Assembly (NCBI RefSeq): GCF_008386695.1
Contig: NZ_VUOC01000001.1
Location: 1,462,347 to 1,526,346, forward strand
From: Chitinophaga agrisoli
Lineage (GTDB): Bacteria > Bacteroidota > Bacteroidia > Chitinophagales > Chitinophagaceae
Length of the DNA stretch: 64,000 nt
Direction of reading: 5' to 3'
The notes beneath the pieces were generated by a model. The model saw nothing but the letters and a program-made list of their open reading frames with translations. It ran no database searches and was not told the DNA's origin. Shown here in pieces: positions 1 to 8,323 of this stretch. The position numbers and the translations under genes are program-made. Each line of letters opens with the position of its first letter. The first letter of the stretch is position 1.

Positions 1-606
1 AGAGCAGCCTATTACCAGCCCAATGCCTTTGGGCACCGCTTTAAAGGTCTTATGCAGCTGCAGGCTGGTTTTGCCCATGGGCTTTTCCCAGGATTGTTCC
101 GCAGGGAAACGTTGCAGCTCCTCATACCCCATGGCAATAGACTCCAGCGCACGGTCATTGGCGTGCGGGCCGGAGGCCTGGAAGCTCATCATAAAGCTTT
201 GCCCGGTGGTATGCATGGTGGCGTAGGCTATTTCAAAGAAAAGGCTTTTGATCCTTTCCAGGCTGTCTGTCAGCACATCGGCGCGGTTGGTTACCGGCGT
301 ATTGGCCCATTGCCTGGCCGCGCCGCTTGCTTTGCCAACCAGCTCATTTACGGGTGTGGAAGGGTACGTGATGCCCAGCGGCTCCAGGGTGTAGGGCGAT
401 ACTTCTTCGCCTACCCGGCTGCCGCTGCCGGTTTGCAGTAACTGGTCAAATGGCTGTTGCAGCATCGCCTGAAAGTTGGCGGCGCCCTTAGCCGGCGCTT
501 CTTCGCCATAGGCCTTGGGGTGTTCTGGGTACTGCGAGTAAAAACGTCTTTCATGGTTGGCTTTTACCGCATTGTCGAGGATGTTTTGGTGTTTGGTTGC
601 AAGCAT
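1..606 (-). CDS. paaN: PaaN-type aldehyde dehydrogenase, 5' part only
   Basis: The first 202 codons of a gene that runs off the left edge; translation from the ATG at 606 stays open to base 1. The N-terminus (MLATKHQNILDNAVKANHER, then YPEHPKAYGEEAPAKG and SFQASGPHANDRALESIAMG) matches what I know of the Bacteroidota PaaN proteins, aldehyde-dehydrogenase-fold enzymes annotated in phenylacetate degradation. The visible part ends at GIGLVIGCS, before the catalytic Cys/Glu region, so catalytic residues cannot be checked. No other paa gene is in view; they would lie to the left if present. The start has no Shine-Dalgarno and is preceded by an AT-rich stretch (607-640). Confidence 0.8.
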   Translation of the reverse strand, partial: MLATKHQNILDNAVKANHERRFYSQYPEHPKAYGEEAPAKGAANFQAMLQQPFDQLLQTGSGSRVGEEVSPYTLEPLGITYPSTPVNELVGKASGAARQWANTPVTNRADVLTDSLERIKSLFFEIAYATMHTTGQSFMMSFQASGPHANDRALESIAMGYEELQRFPAEQSWEKPMGKTSLQLHKTFKAVPKGIGLVIGCS

Positions 607-746
607 AAATAGTTAATAATAAATAATTAATAATATTATCGTGGCACGTGGATCTGTTGTTACTTGCATTCATCTGTATCTCAGGGTCTCCGCTGCTAGG
701 TCTGTCCGCACAGCTACTTGTCTACGGGTTTTTCCGCATATTCTCT

Positions 747-786
747 CATCAGCACATTAGCATATCAGCACATTAGCACATTATTA
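747..786 (-). repeat. TRATRTGC octamer tandem repeat, copy 1
   Basis: Read on the minus strand this is a run of 8-base units (TAATGTGC, TAATGTGC, TGATATGC, TAATGTGC, TGATG). It begins at the stop codon of the TPR gene that ends at 784. Same family as the copies at 1905, 2041, 3348, 3773 and 48338. Confidence 0.85.
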
Positions 787-1872
787 CTTGGTCATCGTAA
801 ACCTGCCGTCGTTATAATATTCATCCGCACGGGGTTTGAACGGGTGGCTGCGCTGATACTGCATAAATTTATCATATTCCGCCTTATGCAGGTTGGTCCA
901 GGAGCGATAAGCGGCCTGGCTGGCCACCGGGCCAAACAGCCACTGGTTATACGCCTCAAACAAACCTTGTTTAAGCAGCTTGCGCTGCAGGTCAAACAAC
1001 GCGTAAGGGTATTTGAAGCTATAGAAATTAAACCAATCCAGTATAAAACGGGTACGCAGCATGATCAGGCTTTCCGGGTCTATACCGTTGGAGATCACGC
1101 CCGTCTGTTTCGCCATCAGCTGACGGTAAGCCGCCGTAAAATTGCCAGTCTCTGTCTTATTGCCCCGGCGTTTCTTGCCGCCATCCTCTGACTCCGGTAC
1201 GGGAAGGCTCAACATATTGGGATCGTCGTACAGCTTTTTGTAGGATTCCATCATGATCTCCCGTACTTCTGCTGTGCGGGTGGTATAACTTTCCAGGTTC
1301 ATGAATACCTCGCCATAGAGGATACACCATACCGGTTCCTGGGCATAGTGATAGGTGCGTACGGCGTTGTAATAGTTGCCCGGGAAGTTCGGGTCCTTCT
1401 CAATGCCTTTGAGAAAATTATTCAGGGCGCCGTCATACATCTTCAGGGTAAGCAGCAGCTGCCCGTTATCGTTATACAGCTCCCCGCTTTCCGGGAACTT
1501 ACGGATGCCTTTATCGTAGAGTTTTTGCGCGCCCTTCCACTCCTGCCTGGCCTGGTAAATATTACCGGCTATCTGGTACAGCTGGGGATCTGCGTCTTTT
1601 TTATCCAGTAACGGGTCGATGATACTTTTGGCTTTGGCCATTTCTCCCCGCAGGTAATAGGCGTATCCCAGCTGTTTCCGGTATTGGATATTATCCGGCT
1701 CCAGCTGGAGGGCCTGGTTTAGCACCAGGATAGCATTGGCGTAATCGCCCGTACGGATAAAATTATTGGCGGTATTGAATAGTTCATTTGCATCCTGCGC
1801 CCAGGAAACCTGGGACAACAGCAGAAAACCACTTATTAATATTTTTTTCAATAATGAAAATCCTCTCTTCAT
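784..1872 (-). CDS. Exported tetratricopeptide repeat protein
   Basis: A 362-residue protein with an N-terminal signal peptide (basic MKRGFSLLKK, hydrophobic core, cleavage near WAQD at about residue 26), so it is probably periplasmic or surface-exposed. Residues 27 to about 190 hold TPR-like helical pairs (for example GDYANAILVLNQALQLEPDN and the repeats after it), a scaffold for protein contacts. The C-terminal 170 residues are aromatic and charged, with a lysine-rich linker (GGKKRRGNK, about residue 230), and do not match a domain I recognise. The gene stands alone: octamer repeats occupy both flanks in inverted orientation. An imperfect -7 box (TACTTTTA) lies on the minus strand at 1891-1898. 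Function unknown. Confidence 0.85.
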   Translation of the reverse strand: MKRGFSLLKKILISGFLLLSQVSWAQDANELFNTANNFIRTGDYANAILVLNQALQLEPDNIQYRKQLGYAYYLRGEMAKAKSIIDPLLDKKDADPQLYQIAGNIYQARQEWKGAQKLYDKGIRKFPESGELYNDNGQLLLTLKMYDGALNNFLKGIEKDPNFPGNYYNAVRTYHYAQEPVWCILYGEVFMNLESYTTRTAEVREIMMESYKKLYDDPNMLSLPVPESEDGGKKRRGNKTETGNFTAAYRQLMAKQTGVISNGIDPESLIMLRTRFILDWFNFYSFKYPYALFDLQRKLLKQGLFEAYNQWLFGPVASQAAYRSWTNLHKAEYDKFMQYQRSHPFKPRADEYYNDGRFTMTK

Positions 1873-1904
1873 GCCTCGCTTTGCTTTGTTGTAAAAGTAA
1901 AGAA

Positions 1905-1951
1905 AATGTGCTAACTAATGTGCCGATATGCTAATGTGCTAAGGTGCTGAT
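1905..1951 (+). repeat. TRATRTGC octamer tandem repeat, copy 2
   Basis: Plus-strand run of degenerate 8-base units (TAATGTGC, CGATATGC, TAATGTGC, TAAGGTGC). It lies just upstream of the TPR gene, in the opposite orientation to copy 1, so the gene is bracketed by an inverted pair. Confidence 0.8.
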
Positions 1952-1973
1952 TGTTCGGCCAATAGCCGAAAAT

Positions 1974-2012
1974 AAAAAGAGTTCCGGAATATTGATCCCG
2001 GAACTCTTTTTA
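1974..2012 (-). terminator. Intrinsic terminator of the DUF1015 gene
   Basis: Stem GAGTTCCGG / CCGGAACTC with a loop of about ten bases, flanked by an A-run on the left and a T-run on the right, so it can work in both directions. It lies 56 bases beyond the stop codon of the minus-strand DUF1015 gene. Confidence 0.85.
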
Positions 2013-2040
2013 TTGAATATATTTTTTATACACGCTTCTC

Positions 2041-2070
2041 CATCAACACATTAGCGGATCAGCACATTTA
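2041..2070 (-). repeat. TRATRTGC octamer tandem repeat, copy 3
   Basis: On the minus strand the run starts with the TAA stop codon of the DUF1015 gene itself (TAAATGTGC, TGATCCGC, TAATGTGT). Same octamer family and same position relative to the stop codon as copies 1, 5 and 6. Confidence 0.75.
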
Positions 2071-3312
2071 GATCACCTGCGTAATAAGGCCATCGCGGAG
2101 TTTAGGCTCAAACCAGGTGGATTTGGGCGGCATTACATTCCCGCTGTCGGCAATATCAAACAGTTGCTGGATGGTAACCGGGTACAGGGCAAAAGCTACT
2201 TTCATATCCCCGCTGTCCACACGTTTTACCAGCTCCTGCAGCCCGCGGATCCCGCCTACAAAATCAATACGTTTGTCAGTCCGCGGGTCTTTGATACCCA
2301 GCAGCTTATCCAGTACATTATTTTGGAGGATGGTCACATCCAGGATGCCGATGGGATCTGTGGTATAGGTGCCTTCACGGGCTACCAGCCGGTACCAGCG
2401 TCCGCCCAGGTACATGCTGAACTCGTGCAGCATGCTGGGTTGCTGGGGCAGATGGCCTATCTCTTCCACGGTAAAGTCATAATCCAGGCGGGAGAGCAGG
2501 TCTGCTTCGGAATGGCCGTTCAGGTCCTTTACCAGGCGGTTATAATCCAGTATAGCCAGTTGGCTGGCGGGGAAAATAGTGGTCAGGAAGAAATTGGCGG
2601 GTTCCTCCGGGGATTTGATCATACCTTTTTCCGCAAACTCCTTTTGTACCAGGCTGGCGGATGCTGCCCGGTGATGCCCGTCCGCAATATAGGTGCAGGG
2701 CACTTTTTCTGCAAACAGCGTGGTGATCTGCTGCACGGTATTGGCGTCATTTACCACCCAAACGGTGTGCTGAATGCCATCTTCTGCCGTAAAATCATAG
2801 GCCGGGGCCTGGGCTTGCTGCCAGTGGTCGATCACTACGTTCAGCTCCGGCACATCTTCATAGGCCAGGAACACATTACCTGTCTGCGCGCGGGTGGTCT
2901 TTATATGATTGATGCGGTCCAGCTCTTTATCCGGACGGGTAAATTCATGTTTTTTGATGATGCCTGCGTTATAGTCCGTAATGGCGGAAGCACATACCAG
3001 ACCTACCTGGGAGCGGCCGTCCATGACCAGTTTGTAGATATAATAGCAGGGCTGCGCGTCCTGGAACAGGGTGCCTTCTTTGATAAATCGCTGCAGGTTC
3101 TCTGCCGCTTTCTCATACACGGCCTGGCTATGGATATCTGTACCGTCCGGCAGATCTATTTCGGATTTGGACACATGATAATAAGCGTACGGGTTGCCGG
3201 ATGCTGCTGCTTTTGCTTCTGCAGAGCTGAGCACGTCATAGGGCCTTGCTGCTACTTTAGCTGCCAGTTCGGCTTGGGGCCTTAATCCGTTGAACGGTCT
3301 GATAATTGCCAT
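2068..3312 (-). CDS. DUF1015 family protein
   Basis: A 414-residue cytoplasmic protein spanning the usual length of the DUF1015 family. It starts with the family-typical MAIIRPFNGLRP and RPYDVLSSAEA, and has the conserved YIADGHHRAASAS segment near residue 210. No signal peptide or membrane segment. The biochemical activity of the family is not established to my knowledge; in Bacteroidota it often sits next to serine-biosynthesis genes, and here serC lies directly upstream on the same strand, separated by a terminator and repeats. A TAnnTTTG box 22 bases before the ATG suggests its own promoter. Confidence 0.9.
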   Translation of the reverse strand: MAIIRPFNGLRPQAELAAKVAARPYDVLSSAEAKAAASGNPYAYYHVSKSEIDLPDGTDIHSQAVYEKAAENLQRFIKEGTLFQDAQPCYYIYKLVMDGRSQVGLVCASAITDYNAGIIKKHEFTRPDKELDRINHIKTTRAQTGNVFLAYEDVPELNVVIDHWQQAQAPAYDFTAEDGIQHTVWVVNDANTVQQITTLFAEKVPCTYIADGHHRAASASLVQKEFAEKGMIKSPEEPANFFLTTIFPASQLAILDYNRLVKDLNGHSEADLLSRLDYDFTVEEIGHLPQQPSMLHEFSMYLGGRWYRLVAREGTYTTDPIGILDVTILQNNVLDKLLGIKDPRTDKRIDFVGGIRGLQELVKRVDSGDMKVAFALYPVTIQQLFDIADSGNVMPPKSTWFEPKLRDGLITQVI

Positions 3313-3334
3313 GGTTGTCAGGTTGTTGAGGGGG

Positions 3335-3342
3335 CAAAAATA
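3335..3342 (-). promoter_or_regulatory. -7 box before the DUF1015 gene
   Basis: TATTTTTG on the minus strand fits the Bacteroidota -7 consensus TAnnTTTG. No TTTG -33 box is visible: that place is taken by octamer repeat copy 4. Confidence 0.5.
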
Positions 3343-3347
3343 ATAGA

Positions 3348-3390
3348 TAATGTGCTAATGTGCTAATATGCTGATGTGCTAATATATGCA
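3348..3390 (+). repeat. TRATRTGC octamer tandem repeat, copy 4
   Basis: Plus-strand units TAATGTGC, TAATGTGC, TAATATGC, TGATGTGC, then a degenerate TAATATATGC. It covers the -33 region of the DUF1015 promoter and is inverted relative to copy 3 at the other end of that gene. Confidence 0.85.
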
Positions 3391-3705
3391 TAGCCGTCTC
3401 TACGCTCTCGCCGGGCCGGGTTCAACCGGTCGGGTCGTCGGGCTCTCGGGTCATTCGATCATCGTTCATCGTGCCGTGGAAGTTGGGTCATCTGGCAGTG
3501 GAAGTTGAATAATAGCCCCAACAGGCTCCCCCTATCTCCCTACGTGCAATCTGCGTTGCCGGCAGGTTCCGGGTGGGGCCTTGGCCGGCGCGGTTCCTCC
3601 AGCCAACTTGCCAAACGAACCACCCGCGGCGGGCGCAGCCCCACAGCGGAACTCTGCCGGCATAGCATATGCCTGTAGCGTTTTAAAAAACAGACTTCAA
3701 CCCAT
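3391..3705. other. Intergenic stretch, nothing convincing
   Basis: About 315 bases between octamer copy 4 and the serC terminator. It is GC-rich with small internal repeats (GGTCGGGTCGTCGGG-like, and TGGAAGTTG twice near 3478 and 3501). A 65-codon open frame at 3581-3778 runs through the terminator and the repeat, and is not a credible gene. No RNA gene recognised. Confidence 0.6.
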
Positions 3706-3709
3706 AAAA

Positions 3710-3737
3710 AAATCCCGCTCCGGTAAGGAGCGGGACT
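3710..3737 (-). terminator. Intrinsic terminator of serC
   Basis: Perfect stem CCCGCTCC / GGAGCGGG with loop GGTAA; on the minus strand it is followed by a run of seven T. It lies about 75 bases past the serC stop codon, with an octamer repeat between. Confidence 0.85.
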
Positions 3738-3772
3738 TCATACTTATAGCGGTTAATCAACGTGACGATAGA

Positions 3773-3814
3773 CATTAGCACATCAGCACATTCGCATATC
3801 AGCACATCAGATCA
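3773..3814 (-). repeat. TRATRTGC octamer tandem repeat, copy 5
   Basis: On the minus strand the units (TGATGTGC, TGATATGC, GAATGTGC, TGATGTGC, TAATGTC) begin immediately at the TGA stop codon of serC. Confidence 0.85.
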
Positions 3815-4882
3815 TGCTTTCTTCAGACTAAAATACTTCATGGCTTCCACCATTACCTCTACGCTTTCATACGGTAAGGCATTATACAGGGAAGCGCGGA
3901 ACCCGCCTACGCTGCGGTGTCCTTTAATACCTACAATATCTTCTTTCTTGCAGAATTTCAGGAACTCTTCTTCCAGCTCAGGCTTATCCATAATAAAGCA
4001 CACGTTCATACGGCTGCGGTCTTCTTTGGCCACGGTGCCGCGGAACAGCGGGTTATTATCGATCTCGCTGTACAGCAATCCCGCTTTCTTCTCATTCAGT
4101 TTTTCTATAGCGCTTACACCGCCCTGGTCTTTGAGCCAGCGCAGGGTCAGCATAGATATATAGATCGCAAATACCGGCGGGGTATTGAACATGGAGCCGT
4201 TCTCGATATGCACGTTGTAATCCAGAATGGTAGGGATCTTACGTGTTACCTTACCCAGTATGCTCTTCCGTAACGCTACCATCGTAGCCCCGGCTGCGCC
4301 CATGTTTTTCTGAACGCCTCCATAGATCAGCGCAAACTTGTTAAAGTCCATCTGACGGCTCAGTATATCACTGCTCATATCGGCCACCAGGGGTACATCC
4401 GTTACCGGAATAGTTTGCCACTGCGTACCATAAATGGTATTGTTGGTGGTAATGTGCAGGTACCGGGATTGGGGCGGTATATTGAACTGTTTGGGGATGT
4501 GGTTGTAATTGCTTTCGCGGGAACTGGCTACTACATCTACATAGCCAAAGGATTTAGCCTCCTTGATAGCCTTGTATGACCATACGCCGGTGTCTACATA
4601 AGCGGCAGTTTCGCCGTTCTCCAGCAAGTTCATGGGAACCTGCATGAATTGCGTACTGGCGCCGCCATGGAGGAATAATACCTCATATTCGTCGTCCAGT
4701 TGCATTAGCTCCTTTACCAGGTTACGGGCCTCGTCCAGAACGTTCATGAACAGTTCTGTCCTGTGACCTATTTCCAGTATAGACATACCCGATCCCTCGA
4801 AATCAATCAACGCTTTGCTGGCTTTGTATAACACCTCATTAGGTAATACAGAAGGCCCTGCGTTAAAATTGTGCACCTTCAT
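3812..4882 (-). CDS. serC: Phosphoserine aminotransferase
   Basis: SerC converts 3-phosphohydroxypyruvate and glutamate to O-phosphoserine and 2-oxoglutarate, the second step of serine synthesis (and a step of pyridoxal phosphate synthesis in some bacteria). The 356-residue protein starts MKVHNFNAGPSVLP and has the fold-type I features: GGAS for phosphate binding (73-76), the TTNNTIYGTQ segment, ADMSSD with the cofactor-binding aspartate (about 168), and the Schiff-base lysine K192 in YGGVQKNMGAAG. I chose the ATG at 4882, not the in-frame ATG at 4921, because the family begins at this motif and AGGA lies about ten bases upstream. No serA is adjacent; DUF1015 follows. Confidence 0.96.
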   Translation of the reverse strand: MKVHNFNAGPSVLPNEVLYKASKALIDFEGSGMSILEIGHRTELFMNVLDEARNLVKELMQLDDEYEVLFLHGGASTQFMQVPMNLLENGETAAYVDTGVWSYKAIKEAKSFGYVDVVASSRESNYNHIPKQFNIPPQSRYLHITTNNTIYGTQWQTIPVTDVPLVADMSSDILSRQMDFNKFALIYGGVQKNMGAAGATMVALRKSILGKVTRKIPTILDYNVHIENGSMFNTPPVFAIYISMLTLRWLKDQGGVSAIEKLNEKKAGLLYSEIDNNPLFRGTVAKEDRSRMNVCFIMDKPELEEEFLKFCKKEDIVGIKGHRSVGGFRASLYNALPYESVEVMVEAMKYFSLKKA

Positions 4883-5117
4883 GTTACGATCCTGATTAAA
4901 TACGTTTTTAGCTTTTTCCACTTTGTTTGGTTTTTCTAAGGAACGGATAAAAAAGTAAAGGTGTTTTCAAGTAAACCCGTAGTTGCGTGGTGTAGGATAA
5001 AGGTTAAAAAGATAGTACCGGCAAAGATAATTTAACTTTTCCTAAAAACCGTATTTATTTTAACCATCGATCCATGCGCGGAAATGGCCGTCAGTAGCGG
5101 GTCTTGATATCTTTGCC

Positions 5118-6095
5118 TCACTCCCCGCAAGCCTTTTGACCTGCCTGCACGCCCTTTCGCCAGGCCTGGTCCAGTTGTCTGAACTGCTGTACATCTTCAG
5201 CCGGAAAATGTTTCCCGGATAATTCCGTCAGTGCAGGTTGACCCGCGTTTACCCACGCCGTATACCAGCAGCTGGCCGTGGCCCGTATGGAAAGGCGCAT
5301 ACGCCGTTCCACCATATCGCCCATCCGCCGGTGATAGGCCAGCGCATAAGCCTTAGAAAAATTCCTTACCAATATGCCATTCCGTTTTTCGTAGGCATAA
5401 CGTTGCGCCGGCGGGAACTGTGCGCTCAATTCCTTTTCCAGCCGCAGCACGGTATCCGCTGCCAGTGCGCTGGAGAGAACGATCTCCCACGCAAAGGCCT
5501 GCACATCCGCAATATAACTGGCATGGCCGGCCAGGTAATCAAAGGTCTGGTCTGCTGCCAGCTCCGGTATGCGCGATTCCCATAACCCGTGGATGCCATG
5601 CTGGTTAGTGAGCTGCCCGTTATGATTGGCGCTGGCATGCAGTGGTACATGGGCATCCGCAATATAATGGCCCAGCTCCGCGGATAGTTTTAAAATGCGC
5701 GCGGCATCCCTGGCCATGAAGGCTTCCGTAAGCCGCGCCATCATACGCGGTATATGCCAGGGTAATATGCCGTGCCGTTGCAGGGTGTCCTCCGTATATT
5801 TGTCTACGGCGGCCTGCCAGCCACGCGGCAGACTGTCAAAAGGAGGGGGGCCGTAATGATCAATATCTATAAAATGCCGCGGGCCTTCCGCTGCTACCGC
5901 ATATCTTCTTTTATCCGGATCAACTGCATGCTGTGTGATAAAATCCAGCTGCGGTTTATAAAATGCCATCATCTCCGGCGGCAAAGAAAATACGGCCAGG
6001 CGGTTAATACGCTGGTGTGCAAAAAATCCCCAGCCATTGAGCCGGAATGGTAACAACAGGCAACAAACCAATGCCGTTGGTAAACGTATACGCAT
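5118..6095 (-). CDS. Exported zinc-dependent phospholipase C / S1-P1 nuclease-like protein
   Basis: A 325-residue protein whose signal peptide (MRIRLPTALVCCLLLPFRLNG) would be cut to leave an N-terminal tryptophan, W22. Trinuclear-zinc phospholipases C and S1/P1 nucleases use exactly such a mature N-terminal Trp as a metal ligand. The other expected ligands are in place: H27, D59, H74 (HFIDIDHY), then H143, D147 and H153 in LGHYIADAHVPLH, and H169 and E173 (HGLWES). The H-x3-D-x5-H...H-x3-E order is closer to phospholipase C than to S1 nuclease. Substrate cannot be told. An in-frame ATG at 6152 would put extra residues before the signal peptide and is less likely. Single gene. Confidence 0.8.
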   Translation of the reverse strand: MRIRLPTALVCCLLLPFRLNGWGFFAHQRINRLAVFSLPPEMMAFYKPQLDFITQHAVDPDKRRYAVAAEGPRHFIDIDHYGPPPFDSLPRGWQAAVDKYTEDTLQRHGILPWHIPRMMARLTEAFMARDAARILKLSAELGHYIADAHVPLHASANHNGQLTNQHGIHGLWESRIPELAADQTFDYLAGHASYIADVQAFAWEIVLSSALAADTVLRLEKELSAQFPPAQRYAYEKRNGILVRNFSKAYALAYHRRMGDMVERRMRLSIRATASCWYTAWVNAGQPALTELSGKHFPAEDVQQFRQLDQAWRKGVQAGQKACGE

Positions 6096-6332
6096 ACAGG
6101 TTAACATTTTACAGTAAAGGATTTGAGTGACAAGAGTGAGAGAACGCAGCAATTACTAAGATAGGAAAAAATATAGCGCTGCCGAGCACGGAATTTGTTT
6201 TGTTAATGGTTGGTTAAAGCTATGGCAGATCCCTGCAGGGGTTTTATATTTAATATAAGGGACCTCTACCCCGGCTCACGATAGGAAAAGCAGTGCAGCC
6301 ACGGCGCAGTAGAGGAGGGAACCAACTAAACT

Positions 6333-7166
6333 ATGGAGAACATCGCAACTATTCCGGTAAAAAATGGTGTGCCTATTTTCACGCGAAGCACAGGGCAATC
6401 TGGTAAAGCAATCATCTTTATTCATGGAGGGCTGCAACAGTCCGCTATCTGGGATCAGCAGTTAAAGGACGAGCTGCTGCAGGAGCAATTCCGCCTGGTG
6501 GCGCTGGATCTGCCCGGTCATGGCCGCTCGGGGCGCAGCGCACAGCCGGAGCAGGATTATAGCATGGAGGGCATGGCCCGCCAGCTGGCAGATTGCATCA
6601 ATGCTATGCCTTGGAAAGAGTATATGCTGGTGGGCATCTCGTCCGGCACCAGTCTTATTACAGAGGCATTGCCGCACCTGACCGTCGCGCCCAAAGGGCT
6701 GCTCTTTGCAGGGGCGTCTATCGCAGGCCGTCAGGTACCGCTGAATTCGTTATTGATGTCTTCGCCATTTGACCAGGTACTTACCGCTACCCCGCCATCA
6801 GACGCGGTGCTGACCACCTACACCAAACGGCTCGTATATAAACCTACGGACAAGTTCATTGCAGGCGTTAAACAATACTACTACGATACAGACCCCGTAT
6901 TCCGCACCACTTTTGGCGAGTACATCAGGGCCGGTGGCTCCACGGATCATATTGATGGGATACAACACAGCGAACTACCGCTATGCCTGGTAATGGGTCA
7001 GCAGGAAACAGTCGTAAAAGTGAATTACCTGGATGGTATCTCCTTCAAACATAAATGGAAAGACACGATCTTTAAGGTGCCGGCTGCCGGTCACCTGGTG
7101 AACTATGATCAACCGCAGGTATTCAATCACCTGTTATGGCAGTTCGCGGAAGAAGTGCTGAAATAA
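6333..7166 (+). CDS. Alpha/beta hydrolase
   Basis: A 277-residue soluble protein of the alpha/beta-hydrolase superfamily. Visible elements in order: oxyanion-hole motif HGGLQQS (about 31), ALDLPGHGRS (about 64), the nucleophile elbow GISSG (about 106, second Ser as nucleophile) and a C-terminal catalytic His in AAGHLVNYDQP (about 253). The usual acid position is not an obvious Asp; MGQQETVV suggests a Glu in its place. No signal peptide. It has its own upstream region and convergently faces the DUF502 gene with only 22 bases between the stops. Substrate unknown. Confidence 0.85.
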   Translation: MENIATIPVKNGVPIFTRSTGQSGKAIIFIHGGLQQSAIWDQQLKDELLQEQFRLVALDLPGHGRSGRSAQPEQDYSMEGMARQLADCINAMPWKEYMLVGISSGTSLITEALPHLTVAPKGLLFAGASIAGRQVPLNSLLMSSPFDQVLTATPPSDAVLTTYTKRLVYKPTDKFIAGVKQYYYDTDPVFRTTFGEYIRAGGSTDHIDGIQHSELPLCLVMGQQETVVKVNYLDGISFKHKWKDTIFKVPAAGHLVNYDQPQVFNHLLWQFAEEVLK

Positions 7167-7188
7167 ATTGTTGTAGAAAGTTCAGTTA

Positions 7189-7803
7189 TCATCCGATCGT
7201 CGTCACCCCGCCGCTTACGGCAAACTTCATCGCTTCGCCGGCGGAAACATTTTCCAATGCTTTCACCCTGTCCTTAGGTACCATAAATACCTTACCGGTG
7301 ATGGCATAGGCATGGGGCACATACACCGCCATATAACCTTCCAGCCCAAAATGGCTGACATCCGGTTGCGTAATAAAACCCATCTCCCATACATCCAGCC
7401 CATACAGCTGCACCAGTACCGGATGATCAAATTTCTTCTTCTCGCCCACAAATGCATCGAACACATCCTTTACAGAAGTATAGATATACTTGATGAAAGG
7501 CGTACGCTCCATCAAACGGTCAAACATGTCGAAGATGCGGCCTACGATAAAAGAGGAGCTCAGGTATCCAACGCCCACGATCAGCAGCAGCACCAGCACA
7601 AAACCTACGCCTTTATAGCGCAGATACTTCAGCACCATCGCATCCTCCGGGATAAGGGCCGTGGGAAGGAGGTTGTCAATGGTGACAAACGCCCAGTAAA
7701 TAGTGAAGGCTGTAATGCCAATAGGGGCCAGGATCAGCAGACCCTGGAAAAAATACCGCAGTAAACGGGCGGCAATGGCTTTCATTTGTAGTTTGGGCGA
7801 CAT
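7189..7803 (-). CDS. DUF502 family membrane protein
   Basis: A 204-residue inner-membrane protein with two N-terminal hydrophobic segments (about residues 17-42 and 67-90: GLLILAPIGITAFTIYWAF and VGFVLVLLLIVGVGYLSSS) and a soluble C-terminal half. TPFIKYIYTSVKDVFDAF and the QPD, YVPHAYAITGKVF and VPKDRV segments are typical of DUF502. Function is not established for the family. The promoter side contains one degenerate octamer-like sequence (7803-7828). Confidence 0.85.
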   Translation of the reverse strand: MSPKLQMKAIAARLLRYFFQGLLILAPIGITAFTIYWAFVTIDNLLPTALIPEDAMVLKYLRYKGVGFVLVLLLIVGVGYLSSSFIVGRIFDMFDRLMERTPFIKYIYTSVKDVFDAFVGEKKKFDHPVLVQLYGLDVWEMGFITQPDVSHFGLEGYMAVYVPHAYAITGKVFMVPKDRVKALENVSAGEAMKFAVSGGVTTIG

Positions 7804-7828
7804 AATTTGATGTGCTAGGTGTGCGATG

Positions 7829-8236
7829 AAGGCGTAAAATTACCCCGATTATTCCAATTTCCTGCTTACTGAGATCGGTATATAACGCAAAGTTGATGCT
7901 GCATTGCCTGTTGTAAACTACAGCCAGGATTTTCCGGTAATAACTGTAAACCTATATAAGGACTAGACCCATCACCAATACAACCATAACCCGGGTCAAA
8001 CCCACGGCAATTCGCCGCATTTCTCCTGCCAATTCACCCGGTCACCGGCCTGTAAACCACCCAGATCCTCACACAGTTCATCGAATTAATAAAATATATC
8101 ATCTATCTATTCGCCCACCATTTCCCTCCTAATTTACCATCCCCCAACCCCTAATATTCCCAAATAACTGCAAAATCACCCCTCCCAAGGTGCCCAATTG
8201 CCCACCTTACCCATACACCATCAACTTTTTTATTAT
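7829..8236. other. C-rich intergenic region
   Basis: About 400 bases between the divergent DUF502 and tetR genes. From about 7960 the plus strand is strongly C-rich and G-poor (runs such as ACCCGGGTCAAACCC, CCCCCAACCCC and two CCCAATTGCCCACC-like units). I see no open frame, tRNA or riboswitch; the skew itself is unexplained. Confidence 0.5.
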
Positions 8237-8273
8237 GGAAACTTTTGTAGTTTAAAAAGTTTCCCTAGTTTTG
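8237..8273 (+). promoter_or_regulatory. Promoter of the efflux operon with palindromic operator
   Basis: A near-perfect palindrome at 8237-8264, GGAAACTTTT, seven bases, AAAAAGTTTCC, lies over a Bacteroidota promoter: TTTG (8244-8247) and TAGTTTTG (8266-8273), 18 bases apart. The left arm contains the -33 box and the right arm ends one base before the -7 box. This is the expected geometry of a TetR-family operator, so I infer autorepression by the first gene of the operon. Confidence 0.75.
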
Positions 8274-8323
8274 TCGAGGCATCGCCAATCTGTTTTTTAC
8301 CACCAAAGCATAGACATCTGGAC

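Noticed and set aside
3581-3778. A 65-codon protein gene between DUF1015 and serC
   Set aside because: It reads through the serC terminator and an octamer array and has no recognisable sequence.
747-3814. CRISPR array in the octamer repeat clusters
   Set aside because: Units are 8 bases in direct tandem without spacers, and no cas gene is near.
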